Source of the DNA: JAQVXR01 sp050945755
GTDB lineage: Bacteria; Bacillota; Dehalobacteriia; Dehalobacteriales; Dehalobacteriaceae
Assembly: GCA_050945755.1 (NCBI GenBank)
Contig: JBMNTN010000030.1
Location: forward strand, 1-22,681
DNA: 22,681 bases
Reading direction: 5' to 3'
A model generated the notes under the pieces. That model had not been told where the DNA came from. It searched no databases and worked only from the letters and a program-made list of their open reading frames with translations. Shown one piece after another: positions 1 through 6,008 of the stretch (positions are counted from its first letter, which is position 1; each line of letters opens with the position of its first letter). Made by a program: the position numbers and the translations under genes.

Positions 1-2
1 GA

Positions 3-65
3 GCTGAATTTTCAGTATTTTTGACCAGGGTTTTAGACGGTGCATTCAGGCTGCCTGTCAGATAA
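3..65 (+). CDS. C-terminal tail of an unidentified protein (partial, 5' end outside window)
   Basis: An open frame enters from the left edge and ends at TAA 63-65; the 20 residues end in DGAFRLPVR. A rho-independent terminator follows 26 bases later, which supports a real gene end here. The other two plus-strand frames stop within the first 25 bases or so. The piece is too short to name the family. Confidence 0.4.
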   Translation, partial: AEFSVFLTRVLDGAFRLPVR

Positions 66-91
66 TAAAAAGTTGTATAATGTGTTTGATT

Positions 92-122
92 AAAACCACC
101 AGGATTAAACTGGTGGTTTTTT
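92..122 (+). terminator. Rho-independent terminator after the left-edge gene
   Basis: Perfect 11-bp stem (AAAACCACCAG 92-102 with CTGGTGGTTTT 110-120), a 7-base loop and a run of T to 122. It separates the left-edge gene from the helix-turn-helix gene. Confidence 0.9.
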
Positions 123-155
123 AATTAAATCATGAAAAAATTACTATAAGGAATA

Positions 156-190
156 TATAATGTATATAATGGAAAACTTTTGAGTATAAT
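156..190 (+). promoter_or_regulatory. AT-rich promoter region with three TATAAT boxes
   Basis: TATAAT occurs at 156-161, 165-170 and 185-190, upstream of the helix-turn-helix gene. None has a convincing TTGACA box 16-18 bases upstream, so which one is used cannot be decided from sequence alone. Confidence 0.4.
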
Positions 191-232
191 CTAATAATGG
201 TTTAAGCTGATTTGGGAAAGGAGGGTTTATTA

Positions 233-598
233 ATGAGCGTAAACAAGAAGGTGGAAAAAGAGTTCTTTACATTGAAAGAAGTGGCCGAGGCTATCGGAGC
301 CAGTTACGGAACAGTGAAAAGAGATATTGATAACGGTAATTTACCGGCATACCGCATTGGACGAAAATATTTTGTTGGTAAGCAAGACGTAATAAATTAC
401 CGTACAGATATGGGGCGTCGGCGCAATGTAAACGGTTATACTATCCAAGAACTGATGGAAAAGATTCCGTTGAGTTACGCGTTCATTGTTGAGTTGATTA
501 AATCAAAAAAGCTGGAAGCAGTCAAAGTGGGCAGGCAGTATGTTATTCCTTACGAAACATTTGATAATTTCATGCTTAAGAAAAAAATTGAAAGTTGA
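233..598 (+). CDS. Small DNA-binding protein with two tandem excisionase/MerR-type helix-turn-helix domains
   Basis: A 121-residue protein. Two similar segments, about residues 11-57 and 69-115, each follow the pattern of the excisionase-family (HTH_17, AlpA-like) winged helix: an N-terminal F/YT-(L/I)-x-E-(V/L) helix start, a recognition helix (TVKRDIDNG and FIVELIKSK), then a wing (YRIGRKYFV and VKVGRQYVI). The two halves therefore look like an internal duplication, which would suit binding of paired or direct-repeat DNA sites. The ATG at 233 is preferred over the in-frame TTG at 212 because GGAGGG (220-225) sits 7 bases before the ATG and would lie inside the longer reading. The gene stands alone with its own terminator; no integrase or other phage gene is next to it, so a regulatory role is more likely than excision. 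The target is unknown. Confidence 0.8.
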   Translation: MSVNKKVEKEFFTLKEVAEAIGASYGTVKRDIDNGNLPAYRIGRKYFVGKQDVINYRTDMGRRRNVNGYTIQELMEKIPLSYAFIVELIKSKKLEAVKVGRQYVIPYETFDNFMLKKKIES

Positions 599-605
599 TC
601 TATGC

Positions 606-643
606 AAAGTCCTCCTGAAAAGTATCGGAGGGCTTTCTTTTTT
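606..643 (+). terminator. Rho-independent terminator after the tandem helix-turn-helix gene
   Basis: Stem AAAGTCCTCC (606-615) with GGAGGGCTTT (627-636), including one G-U pair, then a T-rich tract to 643. Confidence 0.88.
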
Positions 644-671
644 CAGACCTTATATGGCTTGGATAACCGGA

Positions 672-677
672 TATAAT
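672..677 (+). promoter_or_regulatory. Possible -10 box for fchA-folD
   Basis: TATAAT lies about 150 bases before fchA in an otherwise gene-free stretch after a terminator. No good -35 hexamer is visible. The open frame starting at 689 has no good ribosome binding site and runs into fchA, so the stretch is probably an untranslated leader. Confidence 0.35.
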
Positions 678-824
678 ATAAAGTAATTGTGTTTAATTTT
701 TTTACTAAATATATAAATAAAATGCTGGGAAAGGGTAAATTGTTGAAATATGTAGGAAAAAATGGTTATAATTACTTGCTGTATCAAGTATTACCTATGA
801 AACTAAGAATATGGAGGGATTTTT

Positions 825-1454
825 ATGGCGATGACGGACAAACCATGCAAAGATTTTGTGGAAGCTTTAGCGGCTAAAATGTCGGTTCCAGGAGGCGGAG
901 GGGCAGCTGCCATGGTTGGTGCCATAGGAGCAGCTCTTTCCAATATGGTTGGGAATTTTACAGTAGGCAAAAAGAAGTATGCTGATGTTGAAGAAGAGGT
1001 AAAAAAATTAATAGAACAGGGAACCATAGTTTATGAAGAATTATTGACATTGGTAGAAAAAGATGCTGAAGCTTTTGAACCTCTTTCCCGTGCTTATGGG
1101 CTCCCTAAAAATACTGATGAAGAAAAGAAGATAAAAGAAGAAACCCTGGAAAGGGAATCAAAGAATGCCTGCCAAGTTCCTATGGAGATTATCAGAAAGG
1201 CATATGAAGGAATTAAAATCCATCAACGCATGGGCGAGATTGGCAGCCGCCTTTTAATTTCCGACGTTGGTTGTGGCGTTGTCTTTTTAAGGTCGGCTCT
1301 AATTGCCGGAAAGTTCAATGTCGTCATAAATTTAAACACAATAAAGGATCAAGATTTTGTAAACAAAACGAAAGAAGAAATGAACAGACTTGTAGATGAA
1401 GGTATTAAAGTGGCGGATGAAGTCTGTGCTAAAGTGTTTAGTGAGTTAAAATAA
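825..1454 (+). CDS. fchA: Cyclodeaminase-family protein, probable methenyltetrahydrofolate cyclohydrolase (FchA)
   Basis: A 209-residue cytosolic protein of the formiminotransferase-cyclodeaminase (FTCD_C) family. The Gly-rich N-terminal segment VPGGGGAAAMVGAIGAAL (about residues 21-38), the following NFTVGKKKY, and the helical remainder with its DVGCGVVFLRSALIAG segment are typical. Family members either remove ammonia from 5-formimino-THF or hydrolyse 5,10-methenyl-THF to 10-formyl-THF, as in acetogens and purine fermenters. The next gene, 20 bases downstream, is a FolD that appears to lack cyclohydrolase residues, so the cyclohydrolase role is more likely here. ATG 825 has GGAGGG 813-818 in front. 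No formiminotransferase domain or glycine/purine fermentation gene is adjacent, so the deaminase role cannot be excluded. Confidence 0.88.
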   Translation: MAMTDKPCKDFVEALAAKMSVPGGGGAAAMVGAIGAALSNMVGNFTVGKKKYADVEEEVKKLIEQGTIVYEELLTLVEKDAEAFEPLSRAYGLPKNTDEEKKIKEETLERESKNACQVPMEIIRKAYEGIKIHQRMGEIGSRLLISDVGCGVVFLRSALIAGKFNVVINLNTIKDQDFVNKTKEEMNRLVDEGIKVADEVCAKVFSELK

Positions 1455-1474
1455 CGAGGAAGGAGTGGGTAATC

Positions 1475-2338
1475 ATGGCAGAAAGACTGACAGGAAAAGA
1501 AGTGGCGTCTGCTATCAAAGAAAAGTTAAAAACTGAGATTGCAAGTTTATCTGCCCAAGGGTTTACCCCCAAATTGGGTATTATCCGTGTTGGAGCAAGA
1601 CCTGACGATTTGTATTATGAAGGCGGAGCTAAAAAGACCTGTGCGAGCATTGGCATGGATTGTGAAGTTTTTGAATACCCGGAGAACATAGCCCAGGAAG
1701 ATTTTGAAAAAGCGGTGCGAGAAATCAACGAAAGAAAAGAAATAAATGGGATCCTTATGTTTAGTCCACTTCCCAAACACTTAAAAGAAAATAAAGTCCG
1801 GGAACTGATTTTCCCGGAAAAAGATGTGGATAGCCTTACCCTTGGCAGTGCGGCCAAAGTATTTGTCGGTGACAAAACCGGCTTTCCTCCCTGTACCCCC
1901 CAGGCTGTGATGGAAATTCTCCATTATTATCAGATACCGGTGCAGGGGAAAAAAGCTGTAGTTTTAGGACGTTCTCTGGTGGTAGGGAAACCTCTGGCTA
2001 TGCTTTTGTTAGGGGAAAATGCCACCGTAACTATCTGCCATTCCAAAACTCAAGATTTGCCTTTTGTTTGCCAGGATGCCGAGATACTTATTGCTGCTGT
2101 CGGCCGGGCTAAAATGGTTAAAGCCAACTTTGTTAAATCCAAGCAGATTGTTATTGATGTTGGAATTAACGAAGATCCTGACAACCCTGGTAAATATTGC
2201 GGAGATGTAGATTACAGTGATGTAGAGCCTATTGTAGAAAAGATTACTCCGGTACCGGGAGGAGTTGGTTCCGTTACTACTGCTGTATTGTGTAAGCATA
2301 CACTTATGGCTTGTAAGATGCAAAATAATATCTGCTAA
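1475..2338 (+). CDS. folD: FolD-family methylenetetrahydrofolate dehydrogenase, apparently without cyclohydrolase residues
   Basis: A 287-residue protein with the FolD fold throughout: the N-terminal catalytic domain, PEKDVDSL (114-121), the Rossmann segment VVLGRSLVVGKP (162-173), ATVTICHSKT (183-192) and the C-terminal ITPVPGGVGSVT (257-268). It should oxidise or reduce 5,10-methylene-THF and 5,10-methenyl-THF with NAD(P). Two residues used by bifunctional enzymes for the cyclohydrolase step are changed. The Tyr-x3-Lys motif (human MTHFD1 Tyr52/Lys56) reads YEGGA, with Ala52 at the Lys position, and the VQLPLP motif (human Gln100) reads MFSPLP, with Phe96 at the Gln position. The Asp equivalent to human Asp125 is kept (Asp119). 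Paired with FchA upstream, this suggests dehydrogenase only. ATG 1475 has AGGAAGGAG about 10 bases upstream. No clear terminator precedes the convergent gene. Confidence 0.93.
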   Translation: MAERLTGKEVASAIKEKLKTEIASLSAQGFTPKLGIIRVGARPDDLYYEGGAKKTCASIGMDCEVFEYPENIAQEDFEKAVREINERKEINGILMFSPLPKHLKENKVRELIFPEKDVDSLTLGSAAKVFVGDKTGFPPCTPQAVMEILHYYQIPVQGKKAVVLGRSLVVGKPLAMLLLGENATVTICHSKTQDLPFVCQDAEILIAAVGRAKMVKANFVKSKQIVIDVGINEDPDNPGKYCGDVDYSDVEPIVEKITPVPGGVGSVTTAVLCKHTLMACKMQNNIC

Positions 2339-2359
2339 AAATAATACTAGGAGTATAGT

Positions 2360-3307
2360 TTATCCCGTAATTTTTATTTCCCTTTTTTTACTGAAGGGAT
2401 AAAAGAAGGCTTTTTTCAATTCTTCGTTTTCGTTATAAACAGCAATAGCACTGTGTAAAAAAGTATTTTTTATCCGATACCTTAAATCAATAAATTCCAA
2501 ATAGATTTCGTTGCTTTCTTTCTTTATTGGGAAGACATGAAAATAAGGTGTAAAATCTTGAAACATTTTACCGATTTTGTTTGATGTGGCAATATTTACA
2601 ATTCTCTCATGAGATTTATGTAATATTGCCATTACTTGTAATTTTTTCGGTAGTATTTTAACTTCACCTGCGATAATGGATTCTTTATTATCAATAAGAA
2701 AATCCCAGCTCCATATGCTAATGAGGGAAGGCATAACGATAAATTTTTTGCTGACGTCTTCTGCAAACTCTTTGATTAATAATTTGTGAACTGTTTTTGA
2801 CATTGTTAAACGAAACAGCATATAAACAAAAAAGCCTAAAATTGCTAGAAGAGGATGAGTCGCCCCATATTTATAACCTATCATGGAGATTATAAAAATA
2901 AGTAACAAAATAGGGTCAAAACCATTCAAAAGACTTTGGTGGTATCTGGTTCTTTTGATAGGCCACAGAAACTGAACCCCATGGGGATTAAAAAAGTCCA
3001 GTAAAACGTGGGATATGTTACCGGCCATTGCCCAAAAATAGAGGGTTGGGAATCCGGTGTTTGGATAAAAAAGCTGCAAAAGAAAAGCCGCCAAAGCCGG
3101 AAGAGTGAGGAGCCCTAACAGAGAGTGGCTTGCCCCCCGATGCCGGTACAGGTAAGAGATTTCGCCTTGTGTACGACAGACTAAATCCAGGTCTGGGGCA
3201 AAGGAACCTAATGAAGCTGCCAAATAAATAGGATTTGATATGGATAAAGGAGTATTGGAAAGGGCAGCCAATCCAATTCCCGCTACAATGTGTGTGATAG
3301 GGTCCAT
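2360..3307 (-). CDS. YdjM/YfhP-type membrane-bound metal-dependent hydrolase family protein (DUF457)
   Basis: A 315-residue membrane protein. The N-terminal 110 or so residues carry the conserved His/Asp pattern of the family: MDPITH (His6), APDLD (Asp39, Asp41), HRGASHS (His56, His61) and GNISHVLLDFFNPHG (His100, Asp104, His109). Hydrophobic segments lie near residues 8-35, 62-82, 88-104 and about 130-165. The C-terminal 130 residues are a soluble, charged extension, giving the length of the Bacillus YfhP type rather than the shorter E. coli YdjM. The family is annotated as hydrolase from conserved residues; no substrate is established that I can name. The start has GAAAGGA (plus-strand 3316-3322) 8 bases upstream. 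It is convergent with folD with only 21 bases between the stops. No SOS box was seen in its upstream region. Confidence 0.85.
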   Translation of the reverse strand: MDPITHIVAGIGLAALSNTPLSISNPIYLAASLGSFAPDLDLVCRTQGEISYLYRHRGASHSLLGLLTLPALAAFLLQLFYPNTGFPTLYFWAMAGNISHVLLDFFNPHGVQFLWPIKRTRYHQSLLNGFDPILLLIFIISMIGYKYGATHPLLAILGFFVYMLFRLTMSKTVHKLLIKEFAEDVSKKFIVMPSLISIWSWDFLIDNKESIIAGEVKILPKKLQVMAILHKSHERIVNIATSNKIGKMFQDFTPYFHVFPIKKESNEIYLEFIDLRYRIKNTFLHSAIAVYNENEELKKAFFYPFSKKREIKITG

Positions 3308-3346
3308 ATAAATGATCCTTTCAAAGTAACGATCAATGATAAAATA

Positions 3347-3355
3347 AGTATAACA
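3347..3355 (-). promoter_or_regulatory. Extended -10 promoter for the YdjM/YfhP-type gene
   Basis: On the minus strand the sequence reads TGTTATACT, matching the TGnTATAnT extended -10 pattern, about 40 bases upstream of the start codon. No -35 box is evident, which is usual for extended -10 promoters. Confidence 0.45.
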
Positions 3356-3540
3356 TGAGGTAATTCCCTGATGGCGCGGTAATTTTTGGGGATGGGATGA
3401 AAGATGCTTTTTGGTTCTAGATTCAATGGAGTATCATACTATAAACAATAAGATGAAAATAGATAAAATTTTCAAATTTGGCAGGAATTTCATTGTGCGC
3501 GTCAAAATATTTATAAAACAAAAAGGGGAGGCGATTTGCT

Positions 3541-3696
3541 TTGGATAATAAAATACCTGGGTTGTCAGTGGAAGAGGTTACTGCAATCCTAAGTCCGGCT
3601 AAGGTATTAAAACCTAGCATTAGTAAAGCGGTAAAGACACTGCTGGATGAAAACAACAAAAGGCTTCTCGAATATTTAGCGAGCAAAAAGAAATAA
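3541..3696 (+). CDS. Unrecognised 51-residue protein, TTG start
   Basis: TTG at 3541 follows GGGGAGG (3525-3531) with a 9-base spacer, and the frame runs 51 codons to TAA at 3694. A strong terminator begins 11 bases after the stop. The peptide opens MDNKIPGLSVEEV and ends LLEYLASKKK. It is mostly helical by composition, with a Lys-rich tail, and has no signal peptide, membrane segment or Cys. The combination of ribosome binding site, complete frame and terminator makes it a likely real small gene. A longer minus-strand frame over the same bases has no such support. The family is not recognised; one guess is a small DNA- or protein-binding accessory. Confidence 0.68.
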   Translation: MDNKIPGLSVEEVTAILSPAKVLKPSISKAVKTLLDENNKRLLEYLASKKK

Positions 3697-3706
3697 TACC
3701 ATTAGG

Positions 3707-3732
3707 AAGAGCCTGAAAGGGCTCTTTTTTTT
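3707..3732 (+). terminator. Rho-independent terminator after the 51-residue gene
   Basis: Stem AAGAGCC (3707-3713) with GGCTCTT (3720-3726), a 6-base loop and a T run to 3732. Confidence 0.92.
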
Positions 3733-3813
3733 GCTGTTTTACAGGAAGGAAAAATTTCTTTATACGGCGAAGTATAGGCAAAGTATTGAAAAAAAACTAA
3801 GGGGAAATGAGAA

Positions 3814-4092
3814 ATGTCCGGCAATCATCATGAAAAATCAATGTTAGGAGAAGAGGTAACAGAAGCCTTGCGCTTAGTTTTGGATGAAATGCACCAACCG
3901 CCACATGGCTTGCATGTTGAGATCGAAGATGTTGATTTGGAAAAAGAAATATGGAAAATAAATGTTAGCAAGTTTAAAACCGCTATTACCGGGGAGGAGA
4001 TTCGGCAAAAACAAAAAGGTGGTACAGATTTCGAAACCTTATTGAGAAATATTATTTTTGAAAAGCTTCAGTGGTGTACTTGTGAAGTGTAA
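3814..4092 (+). CDS. Unrecognised 92-residue acidic protein
   Basis: ATG 3814 with an AAGGGGA ribosome binding site about 8-10 bases upstream; the frame ends at 4092 and a terminator follows at once. The sequence is hydrophilic and acidic, with no signal or membrane segment. Notable are the His-rich N-terminus (SGNHHEKS), the segment HQPPHGLHVEIEDVDLEKEIWKI, which looks like a beta strand pair, and a Cys-x-Cys near the C-terminus (CTCEV). His and Cys residues could bind a metal, but there is no recognised motif. It is a single gene between terminators at 3732 and 4104. I do not recognise the family and assign no function. Confidence 0.7.
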   Translation: MSGNHHEKSMLGEEVTEALRLVLDEMHQPPHGLHVEIEDVDLEKEIWKINVSKFKTAITGEEIRQKQKGGTDFETLLRNIIFEKLQWCTCEV

Positions 4093-4103
4093 GGGAAAAA
4101 ATG

Positions 4104-4146
4104 AAGGCGGCAGTTTTGATGATAACCATCAAGATTGCCGTCTTTT
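4104..4146 (+). terminator. Terminator after the 92-residue gene, possibly bidirectional
   Basis: Outer stem AAGGCGGCA (4104-4112) with TGCCGTCTT (4136-4144), one G-U pair, extended by an inner TTGATG/CATCAA pairing, then a short T run. On the other strand an A/T tract beyond the stem could also end transcripts from the DUF3892 gene, whose stop is about 60 bases away. Confidence 0.75.
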
Positions 4147-4207
4147 ACATTTTAAGGTTGTAAAACCAGCAATGAGAAGAATCGACAGTCTGCTGGATAA
4201 ATTATTG

Positions 4208-4429
4208 TTAAAACTGGGGGAGGTTATCTAAGTTATTTCCAACATTATTGTCTGGGTTAGCACGTAAATATCGCTTCCCGCTTTTTGATACAGCTACATT
4301 TACCCCCTCGATTTTTCCTTCTTGGGCTTCTTGAACTGCTTCTTCCAGGGTAAGAGCCCGCCCGTCGTCCAGCATAATATCGGTAATTTCCCGGTTTTCA
4401 TCTTGGCGTACTTTCATTATTCTTGTCAA
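4208..4429 (-). CDS. DUF3892 domain protein
   Basis: A 73-residue protein matching the DUF3892 pattern along its whole length: an initial strand (MKVRQDENREI), TDIMLDDGRALTLEEAVQEAQEGKIEGVNVAVSKSGKRYLRANPD, and a tail rich in Asn (NNVGNNLDNLPQF). DUF3892 proteins are small, widespread in Firmicutes and of unknown function. The TTG at 4429 is chosen as start because GGAGGT (plus-strand 4436-4441) sits 6 bases upstream; the in-frame ATG at 4417 would be 18 bases from it. It is transcribed divergently from the CAP-domain gene, sharing a 299-base intergenic region. Confidence 0.85.
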   Translation of the reverse strand: MTRIMKVRQDENREITDIMLDDGRALTLEEAVQEAQEGKIEGVNVAVSKSGKRYLRANPDNNVGNNLDNLPQF

Positions 4430-4728
4430 ATTATCACCTCCAATAATTTTTAATACTTTCCTTTTGTAATGCGGGGGATTCTGCGGCTTAGTAAAGGATG
4501 GGGGTTAAATTATTTTTAGCATAACCGGGTTTTCCGGTGTTTATGTGTTTGCCTTTGAAAGGTAAAAATGTCAAATGTTATGGGTAAATGGACTGCTTTA
4601 ACAGTAGTGGAAAGACTTACTTGCTGAAAAAATGGGGATTGTATAGTAACATATACTATAACGTTTCCATAAAGGCTTTAATTTCCTTGGGAGCGAAAAA
4701 ACACCACAAAAAATAAGGAGGAATTTGA
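4430..4728. other. Divergent intergenic region with several inverted repeats
   Basis: A 299-base gene-free stretch between the DUF3892 gene and the CAP-domain gene. Visible structures are ACCGG/CCGGT (4524-4528 with 4534-4538), the palindrome CCTTTGAAAGG (4552-4562), and TATAGTA (4642-4648) with TACTATA (4654-4660). No known riboswitch motif and no consensus sigma-A promoter could be placed with confidence. Confidence 0.5.
4642..4660. promoter_or_regulatory. 7-bp inverted repeat, possible operator for the CAP-domain gene
   Basis: TATAGTA-N5-TACTATA is a perfect dyad 68 bases before the CAP-domain start. A TATACT -10-like hexamer (4652-4657) lies inside it, so a protein bound there could block transcription. 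No regulator is identified. Confidence 0.4.
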
Positions 4729-5469
4729 ATGCAAAAAAGATGGTTTCGTATAGCCCCACTTGTAATGCTGGTGTTTGTATTGTCTATGTTGTTTAGCACT
4801 GTAGCCTGGGCAGCAGAACCCAGTTGGGGGAGTTCGCTTAAAAACTGCTCCGTTAACCTTTCAAACTTAGATTTAAATAAGGTGATTACTGCTGGTAAAA
4901 CACCAGTGACAATTAAAGTTTGGAATTGGAAGTTGGGGAAATTTGAGGTATCAAAACCACAACCGGCACCACAGCCTGAGCCGGCACCTCAACCTGAACC
5001 GGCACCTCAACCTGAACCGGCACCACAGCCACAGCCTGCTCCAGAACCTAAACCGACACCAACCCCAAATCCGTCACCTGTAACAGGGCTGACTGCAGAA
5101 GAACAACAAATGGTGGATTTGGTCAATCAGGAAAGAACTTCTCGTGGACTAAAGGCTCTCACTGTAGATATGAGGCTGGTAAAACTTGCCAGAATGAAGA
5201 GCCAGGACATGATTGATAAGGGATATTTTGATCATAACTCACCCACCTACGGGTCTCCGTTTGACATGATGAAAAATGCCGGTATTACCTACCGTACAGC
5301 CGGTGAAAACCTGGCGGGTAATCGTACAGTACAGGGAGCTCATACCGGTTTGATGAATAGTCCCGGACACAGAGCAAATATTCTTAACGCTAATTTTACT
5401 CATATCGGAATTGGCATTATTGATGGCGGCCGATATGGGAAGATGTTCACACAACATTTCATTGGGTAA
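4729..5469 (+). CDS. Secreted CAP-domain (SCP/PR1, YkwD-like) protein
   Basis: A 246-residue precursor. The N-terminus MQKRWFR plus a hydrophobic stretch (9-24) and AWA-A gives a signal peptide with likely cleavage after Ala28. Residues about 29-77 are a short unique region, residues 78-118 are a Pro-rich linker built from PAPQPE repeats, and residues 121-246 are a CAP domain with the usual QQMVDLVNQERTSRGLKAL start, DHNSP, AGENLAG and HRANILNANFTHIGIGI motifs. CAP proteins of this type are common in spore-forming Firmicutes, where some are spore-coat or envelope associated; their chemistry is mostly unknown. ATG 4729 has AGGAGG about 8 bases upstream. It is a single gene with its own terminator. 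A role in the envelope or spore is inferred. Confidence 0.92.
   Translation: MQKRWFRIAPLVMLVFVLSMLFSTVAWAAEPSWGSSLKNCSVNLSNLDLNKVITAGKTPVTIKVWNWKLGKFEVSKPQPAPQPEPAPQPEPAPQPEPAPQPQPAPEPKPTPTPNPSPVTGLTAEEQQMVDLVNQERTSRGLKALTVDMRLVKLARMKSQDMIDKGYFDHNSPTYGSPFDMMKNAGITYRTAGENLAGNRTVQGAHTGLMNSPGHRANILNANFTHIGIGIIDGGRYGKMFTQHFIG
4963..5034 (+). repeat. Four 18-bp tandem units encoding PAPQPE/Q
   Basis: Units 4963-4980, 4981-4998, 4999-5016 and 5017-5034; the second and third are identical, and the first and fourth differ at a few positions. They encode the Pro-rich linker of the CAP protein, and their number could vary between strains by slippage. Confidence 0.85.
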
Positions 5470-5487
5470 AAATTAAATAATTACCGT

Positions 5488-5539
5488 AAAGGGCTGATGC
5501 AAAACGAGTTTATGTGCTCGCAGTGCAGCAGCCCTTTTT
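5488..5539 (+). terminator. Terminator after the CAP-domain gene
   Basis: Nine-bp stem AAAGGGCTG with CAGCCCTTT enclosing an inner CGAG/CTCG hairpin, followed by a T run to 5539. Confidence 0.88.
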
Positions 5540-5574
5540 ATAATGTAAAATTAAAAACTAGAGATTTTTTCTCG

Positions 5575-5594
5575 TACTGCAGAAATATACTGCA
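5575..5594 (+). promoter_or_regulatory. Paired TACTGCA motifs upstream of the 45-residue gene
   Basis: TACTGCA occurs at 5575-5581 and 5588-5594, 13 bases apart; the same bases also form a TGCAG/CTGCA dyad (5578-5582 with 5590-5594). This lies 49 bases before the small gene's start and could be an operator. No binding protein is identified. Confidence 0.3.
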
Positions 5595-5642
5595 TTAAAT
5601 GTTTGGCTTGATGGTTAAACTAAACCAAACGGAGGTGTGAAA

Positions 5643-5780
5643 ATGATCAATCAAAAAGCATCGGGCGAAAAAGAAATTTTATTAAATATGGAAAATATAT
5701 TAAATATTGAGGCGATGGAGGAGGCTCGGGGTGAAAACTTTCCATTAAGAGATGTATCTCCCGGGCAATTAGACAGCTGA
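5643..5780 (+). CDS. Unrecognised 45-residue peptide gene
   Basis: ATG 5643 follows GGAGGTG (5631-5637) at 5-6 bases, the frame ends at TGA 5778-5780, and a strong terminator starts 15 bases later, so it looks like a complete single-gene transcription unit. The peptide is acidic (MINQKASGEKEILLNMEN at the N-terminus, ending VSPGQLDS) with no Cys, signal peptide or membrane segment. No modification or export gene is next to it, so a modified-peptide precursor is not supported. Upstream are two TACTGCA copies (5575-5581 and 5588-5594) that may be regulatory. The family is not recognised. Confidence 0.62.
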   Translation: MINQKASGEKEILLNMENILNIEAMEEARGENFPLRDVSPGQLDS

Positions 5781-5794
5781 TAACGTATTTCGGA

Positions 5795-5825
5795 GCTCTA
5801 CCGATACGAGTAGAGCATTTTTTTT
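5795..5825 (+). terminator. Terminator after the 45-residue gene
   Basis: Perfect 7-bp stem GCTCTAC (5795-5801) with GTAGAGC (5810-5816), an 8-base loop, and eight T (5818-5825). It isolates the small gene from the cyanophycin operon. Confidence 0.92.
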
Positions 5826-5914
5826 GCTGCTTTTAGATGTTCTTATCTAATAAAAAGCCTAAGTTTCTTCTCAAAGGGTACACTAAACATACGGAAAAAG
5901 CAAGGAGGCATTAA

Positions 5915-5956
5915 AGTAAAAAATTGAGTTTAATCTTCTCCTGTATCAATTTTACT
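5915..5956 (+). promoter_or_regulatory. Inverted repeat in the leader of the cyanophycin operon
   Basis: AGTAAAAAATTGA (5915-5927) can pair with TCAATTTTACT (5946-5956) with a two-base bulge and an 18-base loop. An AAGGAGG sequence (5902-5908 or thereabouts) lies just upstream without a good start codon at normal spacing. It may be an operator or a leader structure for the operon starting at 6009. Confidence 0.3.
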
Positions 5957-6008
5957 CTATGGGAAAACATAATATTGTTTAATTACTATTAATTTTATCG
6001 GAGGTAAC

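Noticed and set aside
233..598. Remnant of a phage or integrative element because of the excisionase-like fold
   Set aside because: No integrase, attachment-site repeat or other phage gene was seen in the window, and the neighbours are ordinary chromosomal genes.
689..877. 62-codon open frame before fchA
   Set aside because: No good ribosome binding site, Phe/Lys/Tyr-rich AT-driven composition, and it overlaps the true start of fchA in another frame.
3439..3450. CATACTATA resembling a sporulation sigma (SigE/SigK) -10 box before the 51-residue gene
   Set aside because: No matching -35 element at the right distance on the plus strand, so the match is probably chance in AT-rich DNA.
4430..4728. 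Cyclic dinucleotide riboswitch before the CAP-domain gene
   Set aside because: Riboswitches do precede some wall-related genes, but the conserved core motifs of the c-di-GMP and c-di-AMP classes were not found by eye.
5643..5780. 45-residue peptide as a modified-peptide (RiPP) precursor
   Set aside because: No Cys, no typical leader/core pattern and no modification, protease or export gene nearby.
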